A stretch of 64,000 nt of DNA, taken from positions 88,809 to 152,808 of the forward strand of contig CAMVGU010000004.1 in NCBI GenBank assembly GCA_947167105.1, written 5' to 3'. Position numbers and translations under genes: made by a program. The notes under the pieces were generated by a model. The model had not been told where the DNA came from. It saw only the letters and a list, made by a program, of their open reading frames with translations, and did not search any database. The DNA comes from an uncultured Selenomonas sp. (GTDB lineage Bacteria > Bacillota > Negativicutes > Selenomonadales > Selenomonadaceae). Within the stretch, counting starts at the first letter, position 1. Every line of letters starts with the position of its first letter. Shown here one piece after another: positions 17,974 to 25,193 of this stretch.

Positions 17974-19185
17974 TTACGCATATTTCGACAAAACCTGGGA
18001 CAATACTTCCAGCATTTCATCAACCTGATCTTCCACTATGATAAGCGGCGGAACAAAGCGCAGAACCTTGCCCACTGTGCAGTTGATAATGACGCCCCTC
18101 TCCAGGCACTCATTCACTATCTCGCCGCCGATAGCATCTTTGGACAGCTCAGCTCCCAGAATCAGGCCCGTGCCCCGCACTTCCGCAATCAAGTCAGGAT
18201 ATTTCTGCTGCAAGGCCACAAGCTGCTCGCGGAAATAGTCCCCCACGATTGTCACCTGCTCCAGGAAGCTTGGCTGCGGCACCAGATCCAGCACCACATT
18301 GGCCGCCGCACAGGCCAGGGGATTGCCGCCGAAGGTCGTGCCATGATCGCCGGGCTGCATGGCCTTTGCCACCTCGCCGCGGGCGATAAAGGCACCGATA
18401 GGCACGCCCCCCGCCAGCCCCTTGGCCAGGGTCACGATATCCGGCTTGATGCCGTATTTGTCATAGGCGAAGAAGCAACCGCTGCGGCCAATGCCTGCCT
18501 GTATCTCATCGAGAATCAGCAGGGCGCCGTATTTATCGCACAGGGCACGCACCTGCTTTAAATAATCGCCCTGGGGCGTGTAGACACCGCCTTCGCCCTG
18601 AATGGTTTCCAGCAGTACCGCGCAGGTCTTCTCGCTCATCATGCTTTCCAGCTCTTGGATATCATTGTAATGCACATAATCAAAGCCGGCGGGCAGCGGG
18701 CCTACGCCTTCCTGATAGTGGGGCTGGCCCGTGGCGGTTAAAGTAGCCAGAGTCCTGCCGTGGAAGCTCATCCATGCCGTGATAATCTGGGATTTGTCCG
18801 GGCTCTGCTGGTGGGCATACTTCCGCGCCAGCTTGATAGCCCCCTCGTTGGCCTCCGCGCCGGAGTTGCCGAAGAACACCCTGGCGTCCTCCAGGCCCGA
18901 AAGACGAGCCAGCTTCTCCGCAGCCTCCGCCTGCTGGCGGGTGTGGTAGAGATTGGAGCAATGGATGAGCTTATGGGCCTGCTCCGCCACCGCCTCCGCC
19001 AAAGGCGGGTAATTATGGCCCAGCACATTCACGGCGATGCCGCCGAGAAAATCCAGGTATTTCTTGCCTTCCACGTCCCAGACATAGGCGCCCTCACCGT
19101 GATCCAGCACTATCTGGTAGCGGTTGAAGACCGGCAGATAAGCAGCCTTGTCCTTCACGATGATTTCCTTGGTAATCTCCTGCAT
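17974..19185 (-). CDS. argD: Acetylornithine aminotransferase
   Basis: PLP enzyme converting N-acetylglutamate semialdehyde to N-acetylornithine (possibly also succinyl-diaminopimelate in lysine synthesis). 403 residues. Class III aminotransferase features: FFGNSGAEANEGAIKLAR at about 107, LLILDEIQAGIGRSG at about 220, and the PLP lysine in IVTLAKGLAGGVPIGAF at about 250. It follows argB by 12 bases and precedes argF by 19. Confidence 0.95.
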   Translation of the reverse strand: MQEITKEIIVKDKAAYLPVFNRYQIVLDHGEGAYVWDVEGKKYLDFLGGIAVNVLGHNYPPLAEAVAEQAHKLIHCSNLYHTRQQAEAAEKLARLSGLEDARVFFGNSGAEANEGAIKLARKYAHQQSPDKSQIITAWMSFHGRTLATLTATGQPHYQEGVGPLPAGFDYVHYNDIQELESMMSEKTCAVLLETIQGEGGVYTPQGDYLKQVRALCDKYGALLILDEIQAGIGRSGCFFAYDKYGIKPDIVTLAKGLAGGVPIGAFIARGEVAKAMQPGDHGTTFGGNPLACAAANVVLDLVPQPSFLEQVTIVGDYFREQLVALQQKYPDLIAEVRGTGLILGAELSKDAIGGEIVNECLERGVIINCTVGKVLRFVPPLIIVEDQVDEMLEVLSQVLSKYA

Positions 19186-19197
19186 GTGACTTTCCTC

Positions 19198-20088
19198 CTA
19201 GCGCACAACCTGGGTGCCGATACCTTTGGCTGTAAAGAGTTCGAGGATGATGGAATGCCCCAGCCTGCCATCAATGATATGGGTCTTGCCCGTGCCCTGG
19301 GCCAAGGAGCGCAGGCAGGCCTCCACCTTCGGTATCATGCCACCTGTAAGCACGCCCTCCCTGATCCAGTCCTCCGCCTCCTGCTGGTGCAAGGTGGAAA
19401 CAAAGGAGGACTTATCCTCGAAGTTCTTGTAGATGCCCTCCACATCTGTCAGCAGCAGCAGTTTCTCTGCCTGCAGGGTACCCGCAATCTCCGCCGCCAC
19501 ATAGTCGGCGTTGATATTGTAGCTCTCGCCGTCCCCGCCCACGCCAATGGGCGCGATAATGGGCACATAGCCACCGTCCAGCAAATCCCGGATAATGCTG
19601 GTGTCAATGGACTCCACCTGGCCCACATAACCGATATCGACCTTTTTCTTATCCTCGCCCTCATAGACGGTTGCCAGCTTTTTCTTCGCCTTGATAAGCC
19701 CCGCATCCTTGCCGGACAGGCCCACAGCCCTGACTCCCCGGCGGTTCAGCAGGTTCACGATTTCGGAATTGACCTTGCCGTCCAGCACCATTTCCGCGAT
19801 TTCGACGGTTTCCTCGTCCGTTACCCGCAAGCCCGCCACAAAGGAACTCTCCTTGCCCACTTTCTTCAGGAAGCCCGTGATTTCCGGGCCGCCGCCATGC
19901 ACAATGACGGGACGGATGCCCACATATTTCATCAGGGCGATATCCTGCATGACCTTTTCCTTCAGGTCATCACTCACCATGGCATTGCCGCCGTATTTGA
20001 TGACAACGGTCTTGCCGGAAAATTCCTGGATATAAGGCAGGGCTTCCACCAGAATGCCCGCCTTCGCCTCTGCGGATATATCTAACAT
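19198..20088 (-). CDS. argB: Acetylglutamate kinase
   Basis: Phosphorylates N-acetylglutamate; usually the feedback-controlled step of the cyclic arginine pathway. 296 residues. The N-terminal KTVVIKYGGNAM (about 25-36) and VIVHGGGPEI (about 60) are the phosphate-binding glycine loops. The roughly 20-residue N-terminal extension before the kinase core is of the kind associated with hexameric, arginine-sensitive enzymes (family knowledge), in keeping with the recycling pathway implied by argJ. Confidence 0.96.
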   Translation of the reverse strand: MLDISAEAKAGILVEALPYIQEFSGKTVVIKYGGNAMVSDDLKEKVMQDIALMKYVGIRPVIVHGGGPEITGFLKKVGKESSFVAGLRVTDEETVEIAEMVLDGKVNSEIVNLLNRRGVRAVGLSGKDAGLIKAKKKLATVYEGEDKKKVDIGYVGQVESIDTSIIRDLLDGGYVPIIAPIGVGGDGESYNINADYVAAEIAGTLQAEKLLLLTDVEGIYKNFEDKSSFVSTLHQQEAEDWIREGVLTGGMIPKVEACLRSLAQGTGKTHIIDGRLGHSIILELFTAKGIGTQVVR

Positions 20089-20099
20089 ACGCTCGCCTC

Positions 20100-21311
20100 T
20101 CAGGTGTGATACTCGCCGTTAATCTTCACGTATTCATAGGAGAAATCGCAAGTCCAGACAGTGGCCTCGGCACTTCCCGTCCCCATGTCGATATCAATGA
20201 CGATATCATGCTGGCCCATGACCTCCCGCAGGGCCGCCTCATCATAATCAGCGCCGACTCCATACTTATAGACGGGAATATCCCCGAATTTCACCACCGT
20301 CTTCTCAGGCTCCATGGGCACCCCTGCATAGCCCACCGCGCAAATCACGCGGCCCCAGTTGGGATCTTCGCCGAAAAAGGCTGTCTTCACCAGGGGGCTC
20401 TTGGCAACGCTCATGCCGATCTGCTTGGCATCCGCAAAGGAATTTGCCCCCCTGACCTGCACCGTCAGGAATTTCGTCGCGCCCTCGCCGTCTGCGGCAA
20501 TGCGGCGGGCCAGGCCCTGGCACAGCTCCCGCAGGGTAGCCTTAAAGACCTCGAAATCCGCGTCATCCTCCGTGATTTCCTTGTTGCCCGCTGCGCCGTT
20601 GGCCAGTACAACGGCCATGTCGTTGGTGCTCATATCGCCGTCAATGGAAATCATATTGAAGGAGACTTCCGTGACTTCGGACAGAGCCTGCTGCAAGCGG
20701 GGCTGGCTGATGGCCGCATCCGTAGTAATAAAGCAAAGCATGGTCGCCATGTTGGGCTGAATCATGCCAGAGCCCTTGGCAATGGCACCGAAGCGCACCT
20801 CCTTGCCCCCAATTGTCACCTCAGTGGCACAGGACTTGGAGTATGTATCCGTGGTGACAATGGCCTGGCCCGCTGTCTCGCTGCCTGTCTCGGAGAGTTC
20901 CTCCACGGCCTGCTTAATGCCGGCCTCCATTTTGTCCATGGGCAGGTTCACGCCGATAACCCCTGTGGAGGCAACAATAACATCCAGAGGCTCGCAACCC
21001 AGCGCCTCGGCTGTTACTGCCTGCATACGCGCCGCGTCCTGAGTTCCCTGCTCACCAGTGCAGGCATTGGCGCAGCCCGCATTGGCTGTTACCGCATGTG
21101 CCGTACCGGAAGCTACAACTTTTTTTGAAGCGAAAACCGGAGCCGCCGCCACCGCATTCTGGGTGAAGACCCCCGCCACATTCGCCTGCCTTTCCGTATA
21201 AATCACTGCCACATCGAGATTGCCGCTTTTCTTGATACCGGCCTTGACACCGGCGGCCTTGAAGCCCTGGGGGTAAGTTACCCCCGCCTTGCGATGCTGC
21301 TCACTGAACAT
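20100..21311 (-). CDS. argJ: Glutamate N-acetyltransferase / amino-acid acetyltransferase
   Basis: Transfers the acetyl group from N-acetylornithine to glutamate, closing the acetyl cycle; may also make acetylglutamate from acetyl-CoA (bifunctional in many bacteria). 403 residues. The self-cleavage site is seen as PNMATMLCF, with the Thr of ATML (about residue 190) expected to become the nucleophile of the beta chain. Other marks are KGSGMIQPN just before it and the C-terminal NGEYHT. No separate argA is present in the window. Confidence 0.96.
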   Translation of the reverse strand: MFSEQHRKAGVTYPQGFKAAGVKAGIKKSGNLDVAVIYTERQANVAGVFTQNAVAAAPVFASKKVVASGTAHAVTANAGCANACTGEQGTQDAARMQAVTAEALGCEPLDVIVASTGVIGVNLPMDKMEAGIKQAVEELSETGSETAGQAIVTTDTYSKSCATEVTIGGKEVRFGAIAKGSGMIQPNMATMLCFITTDAAISQPRLQQALSEVTEVSFNMISIDGDMSTNDMAVVLANGAAGNKEITEDDADFEVFKATLRELCQGLARRIAADGEGATKFLTVQVRGANSFADAKQIGMSVAKSPLVKTAFFGEDPNWGRVICAVGYAGVPMEPEKTVVKFGDIPVYKYGVGADYDEAALREVMGQHDIVIDIDMGTGSAEATVWTCDFSYEYVKINGEYHT

Positions 21312-21323
21312 ATTATTTCCTCC

Positions 21324-22364
21324 TCATGGATAAATCGGCGTAAAGTCCAGACCCATTTTTTCATCAAAACCGCAGGCGATGTTGAAATTCTGCACAGCCT
21401 GCCCGGCTGCCCCCTTGACCAGATTGTCGATAGCAGACAGCACTATCACCCGCTGGGTGCGCTCATCTATATGCCAGGCCAGGTCGCAGAAATTGGAGCC
21501 CCGCACATCCTTGGTTGAAGGATAGGCGCCGCGCCCCCGCAGGCGGATGAAATACTCCTTGCCGTAGAGCTTCTCAAAGGCTGCATCCACCAGCTCCGGC
21601 GCTATGCCTGGCTTAAGCTTGGCGTAGCAGGTGGAAAGGATGCCCCTGGACATGGGCACCAGATGGGGCGTGAAATTTATAAGCGTCTCCTCCCCGGAGA
21701 GATCCGTCAGGGCTTGCTCGATTTCCGGCGTGTGACGGTGGGTGCAGGCACCGTAAGCGCGGAAATTATCATACAGCTCCGGGAAATGATTCGCCGTCTT
21801 GGCGCCGCGCCCTGCCCCGGAAACACCGGACTTGGCATCGACGATAATGGTATTCACATCAATCAAATGCTGCTTGGCCAGGGGTGCCAGCGCCAGGATG
21901 CTGGCTGTCGTAAAGCAGCCCGCATTGCCGATAATCCTCGCGCTCCTGATATCCTCCCGGTAGATTTCCGCCAGGCCGTACACCCGCTCTGCTTCCGGAT
22001 GGGTATGGGGCACATGGTACCAGGCTTCATATACGGAGGTATCGGCAAAGCGGTAATCTGCCCCCAGGTCTATAATGCGTGTCTCCATGCCCGCCAGCGC
22101 CTGGCCCACCCCCATGGCGTGGCCGTGAGGCAGGCAGACAAAGACGAAATCACTGTCCTCGCCGATAGAATCAATCTTCTTCATGCTTTCCAGCTGCAAA
22201 TCATACATGCCGGTCAGATGGGGATAAAGGGCATCTATCCTTTCACCCGTGTGGCTTTCCGAAGTAATATGCCTGACTTCGGCCTCGGGGTGGCCGTACA
22301 GCAGGCGCAGCAGCTCTGCCCCCGCATAGCCCGTAGCCCCCAGGACACTGACTTTCATCGTCAT
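21324..22364 (-). CDS. argC: N-acetyl-gamma-glutamyl-phosphate reductase
   Basis: NADPH-dependent reduction of acetylglutamyl phosphate to the semialdehyde. 346 residues. The Rossmann start is VSVLGATGYAGAELLRLL, the catalytic cysteine is in IGNAGCFTTA (about residue 149), and HRHTPEIEQ (about 208) supplies the conserved His. First gene of the arginine operon, with AGGAGG seven bases before its ATG. Directly upstream lie a -10 element and a perfect palindrome read as an ARG box. Confidence 0.97.
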   Translation of the reverse strand: MTMKVSVLGATGYAGAELLRLLYGHPEAEVRHITSESHTGERIDALYPHLTGMYDLQLESMKKIDSIGEDSDFVFVCLPHGHAMGVGQALAGMETRIIDLGADYRFADTSVYEAWYHVPHTHPEAERVYGLAEIYREDIRSARIIGNAGCFTTASILALAPLAKQHLIDVNTIIVDAKSGVSGAGRGAKTANHFPELYDNFRAYGACTHRHTPEIEQALTDLSGEETLINFTPHLVPMSRGILSTCYAKLKPGIAPELVDAAFEKLYGKEYFIRLRGRGAYPSTKDVRGSNFCDLAWHIDERTQRVIVLSAIDNLVKGAAGQAVQNFNIACGFDEKMGLDFTPIYP

Positions 22365-22392
22365 AGATTTTCCTCCTCAAAAGACGTTAATA

Positions 22393-22422
22393 ATTATACA
22401 TCTGCGTTGCATAATTATGCAA
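22393..22422 (-). promoter_or_regulatory. Arginine operon promoter with ARG-box-like palindrome
   Basis: A perfect 16-base palindrome TTGCATAATTATGCAA lies at 22407-22422. Its inner 14 bases match the ARG box consensus TGAATWWWWATTCA at 12 of 14 positions. It overlaps the -35 region (TTGCAT, 22422-22417) of a promoter whose -10 is TATAAT (22398-22393), 18 bases away. An ArgR/AhrC dimer here would repress argCJBDFGH when arginine is plentiful (inference). A divergent extended -10 (TGCTATACT, 22447-22455) could serve the neighbouring transglycosylase gene. Confidence 0.7.
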
Positions 22423-22497
22423 GTGCTTTTAGAAAAATATTCATCGTGCTATACTTAGATATGACAAGAGATTTCCCAGAAGGAGTTATGGCACATT

Positions 22498-23364
22498 ATG
22501 AAGAAACAATCCCCCCGCCAGGCACGCTCAAAAAAAGCAAAGCCCCGGACCAAAAGGCGCCTGCGTCCTGCCCTGCGCTTTCCCCTGCTGCTGATTGCCC
22601 TGTTTTCCCTGGCCTTTCTGCTCTCCGGCGGGCTGATGATCCTCTCACCCCGCACCTGGCAGGGCATCGGCGATTTCCTGCCCCGTCCGCTGTCAGAGCC
22701 GCCTGCCATCGAGCAGACAGATGCCAGGAAGCTTACTCCCGGAGACAGGCTCAGCCGCCTGATTTTCATACGCCGCGCGGTCAGGGCGCGCACCGACCGG
22801 GAAAACTACGTCAGGCTCAGTGACATCCCCAGGGACATGCAGCAGGCCATAATCGCAGTGGAAGACAACCGCTTCTACGAGCATCCGGGCTTCGATCTCC
22901 AGGGCATATTGCGCGCAACCCTCGTGAACCTGCAATACGGGCAGATTGAAGAAGGTGCCAGCACCATCACCCAGCAACTGGTGAAAAACCTGTTTCTCGG
23001 AAGTGAGCAGACCTTCGGGCGCAAGGCCGAGGAACTGCTGCTGGCCCTGGATATGGAAATGAATTATTCCAAGGAAGAAATCCTGGAACTCTACCTGAAC
23101 ACCATATACTACGGCTCGAACTACTACGGCATTGGTGCAGCCAGCGAAGGCTATTTCGGCAAAAAGCCCCGTGAGCTGCAGCTGCCGGAATGTGCAATGC
23201 TGGCCGGCGTGCCCAATGCCCCCTCCCTCTATTCACCCTACGCAGACTTCCTGCTGGCCAAGAAGCGGCAAATCATCGTGCTGGATGCCATGGTCAGGGC
23301 CGATGTCCTGGACAAGCGCATGGCCGAAGATGCAAAAATCGTGCCTCTCCATCTGGCGCACTAA
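22498..23364 (+). CDS. Monofunctional peptidoglycan glycosyltransferase (GT51)
   Basis: Polymerises lipid II into glycan strands at the outer face of the inner membrane. 288 residues: a basic cytoplasmic tail (1-28), one membrane anchor (about 29-55), then a GT51 domain. Catalytic glutamate is in VEDNRFYEHPG and the second motif EEGASTITQQLVKN is intact, as are RKAEELLLAL and ILELYLNTIYYG. The protein ends soon after the glycosyltransferase domain, so there is no transpeptidase domain; it resembles MtgA or the N-terminal half of a PBP1. ATG at 22498 has AGAAGGAG eleven bases upstream. Confidence 0.9.
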   Translation: MKKQSPRQARSKKAKPRTKRRLRPALRFPLLLIALFSLAFLLSGGLMILSPRTWQGIGDFLPRPLSEPPAIEQTDARKLTPGDRLSRLIFIRRAVRARTDRENYVRLSDIPRDMQQAIIAVEDNRFYEHPGFDLQGILRATLVNLQYGQIEEGASTITQQLVKNLFLGSEQTFGRKAEELLLALDMEMNYSKEEILELYLNTIYYGSNYYGIGAASEGYFGKKPRELQLPECAMLAGVPNAPSLYSPYADFLLAKKRQIIVLDAMVRADVLDKRMAEDAKIVPLHLAH

Positions 23365-23376
23365 CACCATAATGCA

Positions 23377-23416
23377 AAGGGAGACAGATACCCCCTAAAA
23401 GGGCGCTGTCTCCCTT
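23377..23416. terminator. Bidirectional terminator between converging genes
   Basis: An 11-base inverted repeat AAGGGAGACAG (23377-23387) with its complement at 23406-23416, lying between the transglycosylase (+) and the exported unknown (-). Confidence 0.75.
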
Positions 23417-23428
23417 GTTCCCTTGCAC

Positions 23429-23992
23429 TTATTTCTTCTTTTTCTGTTTCATCTGCTTATCAACTTCGCGTTCAAAGCTGCTGTAAAATTGCTCTGACAT
23501 GCTCTTGAAGGTATCTGCCGAATCCTCCTCATGGCGATTTGCAGCCACACTGTAGGAATACAGCAAATCATTGGTACCTGCCTTGTACACATCAAAGAAG
23601 AACTCCGTAAAGCTGTTGTTTGCCACTGTCAGGATAACATAGGCATCTGCGTAATCAACCACGTTCTCCTTGAACACCTTAGCACCTTCACGGCGGGGCA
23701 GGGCCTTCATATCAATGCTTTTGACGTTCCTGACACCATCAGCCACCGTATCATAGGACACGACCACCGTACGTGCCGAACGGCTGGCATCATAGACGAT
23801 CTGCGTGAGCTGTGCTTTATTCGGAGCCTTCTCATTGACCTGCATATAAAGGGGCGAGCCCACGGCCAAACGATGGATGCCCGTGAGATCGGCACCTTCA
23901 ATGACGGTGGACTTATCCACATTGGCAAAGGCTACCTGCGTCCCCAGCACGACCATGCAAGCGATAACCAGCATCTGAAGAATTTTTTTCAT
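23429..23992 (-). CDS. Exported protein of unknown function
   Basis: 187 residues, not recognised. A clear signal peptide covers residues 1-23 (KK, a hydrophobic core, then TQVAFA before NVDKS), so the protein is secreted to the periplasm or cell surface. The mature part is mixed alpha/beta, with a segment FTEFFFDVYKAGTNDLLYSY suggesting a beta sheet, and ends in an unusual lysine-rich tail (KQMKQKKKK). No lipoprotein cysteine. It has its own promoter region with an extended -10 (TGCTATAAT) about 90 bases upstream and a hairpin-rich leader. Small exported proteins of this layout occur in Selenomonas-type genomes, but I cannot name a family. Confidence 0.7.
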   Translation of the reverse strand: MKKILQMLVIACMVVLGTQVAFANVDKSTVIEGADLTGIHRLAVGSPLYMQVNEKAPNKAQLTQIVYDASRSARTVVVSYDTVADGVRNVKSIDMKALPRREGAKVFKENVVDYADAYVILTVANNSFTEFFFDVYKAGTNDLLYSYSVAANRHEEDSADTFKSMSEQFYSSFEREVDKQMKQKKKK

Positions 23993-24142
23993 AGATTTAC
24001 ATCCTCCTGATATGCGCTCTTCGGGGCTATTCCCCGCGGCAGCCCGAAGCTGCCCGTACCACCACCAATTATAGCAAATTTACTGTGCCTTTTCCACCTG
24101 AAAATATACATAACGGGAGGAAGATTTGCTTGCAGCAGAAAA

Positions 24143-24169
24143 GCACTGGTCGATGCAATCAACCAGTGC
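24143..24169 (-). terminator. Terminator of dapA
   Basis: GCACTGGT (24143-24150) with ACCAGTGC (24162-24169); on the minus strand the stem is followed by TTTT. Located 11 bases after the dapA stop. Confidence 0.75.
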
Positions 24170-24180
24170 CCGGATTTTTC

Positions 24181-25068
24181 TTACTGAATCAGTCCATGGG
24201 CCCTTAATGCCTGTTCCAATTTTGCCTCATTGGCAGGCTCCATCTCACTCAGCGGCATGCGCAAAGGCCCGGCAGCCCAGCCCAGCTTGCGCATTGCTAC
24301 CTTGACGGGAATGGGGTTCACCTCGCAGAAAAGCGCATCAATAAGATCTGCATACTCAATCTGGAGCTTGGCGGACTCTTGCACCTTGCCGTCAAAATAG
24401 AGCTGGCAGATATCGTGAGTAGCCTGGGGCGCCACATTCGACAGCACGGAAATGACGCCCTGGCCCCCCAGGGACAGGATGGGCACAATCTGGTCATCAT
24501 TGCCGGAATACAAAACAAGCTCATCGCCGCAAGCCGCACGGAGCCTGAGGATAGCCGAAATATCCCCATTGGCTTCCTTCACCGCTGCGATACGGGGATG
24601 CCTGGCAAGCTTAGCATAGGTCTCCGCCTTGATGGACACCCCCGTGCGTGACGGCACATCATACAGCACCAGGGGGATATCGGCACTGTCCGCAATCCTG
24701 GTGTAATGGGCCACCAGCCCATTCTGGGTGCATTTATTGTAATACGGCGTGACCACCAGCGCCGCGTCTGCGCCTACCTTGCCCGCGAACTGCGTGAATT
24801 CCACGGCAATACGGGTTTCATTGGAGCCTGTACCAGCAATGACCGGCACCCGGCCCTTGACCTGCTCCACCGTGAACCTGATAGCTTCTTTATGCTCCTC
24901 CACCGTCATGGTAGCCGACTCGCCGGTGGTGCCTGCAATGATGATTGCATCTGTGTGGTTCTTGAGCTGGTCTTCAATGATACGGCCAAGCTCCGGGAAG
25001 TTAATGCCGCTTTCCGTATAGGGGGTGATAATCGCTACGCCTGCGCCCCTGAAAATCGGTTTTTTCAT
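24181..25068 (-). CDS. dapA: 4-hydroxy-tetrahydrodipicolinate synthase
   Basis: First committed step of lysine/diaminopimelate synthesis: pyruvate + aspartate semialdehyde. 295 residues, TIM barrel. Visible marks are GTTGESATMT (about 44), the catalytic Tyr in VVTPYYNKCTQNG (about 134), and the Schiff-base lysine in IAAVKEANGD (about 163). Start at 25068 (MKKPIFRGAG) is fixed by GAGGAGG seven bases upstream; the longer open frame to 25098 is not used. Transcribed alone; no lysine riboswitch motif seen in the short leader. Confidence 0.95.
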   Translation of the reverse strand: MKKPIFRGAGVAIITPYTESGINFPELGRIIEDQLKNHTDAIIIAGTTGESATMTVEEHKEAIRFTVEQVKGRVPVIAGTGSNETRIAVEFTQFAGKVGADAALVVTPYYNKCTQNGLVAHYTRIADSADIPLVLYDVPSRTGVSIKAETYAKLARHPRIAAVKEANGDISAILRLRAACGDELVLYSGNDDQIVPILSLGGQGVISVLSNVAPQATHDICQLYFDGKVQESAKLQIEYADLIDALFCEVNPIPVKVAMRKLGWAAGPLRMPLSEMEPANEAKLEQALRAHGLIQ

Positions 25069-25193
25069 GAAAAGGCCTCCTCGCCAGTCAATACGCATAT
25101 ATACATCTATACTGAATTATCCCACGATAAGCAAACAAAGTCAACGCCGCTGCCTGTAACATCGTAAAGCTGCAGGCAGCGGGCACTTATCCA

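Noticed and set aside
25069..25193. Lysine riboswitch upstream of dapA
   Set aside because: The interval is too short and lacks the conserved lysine-box segments.
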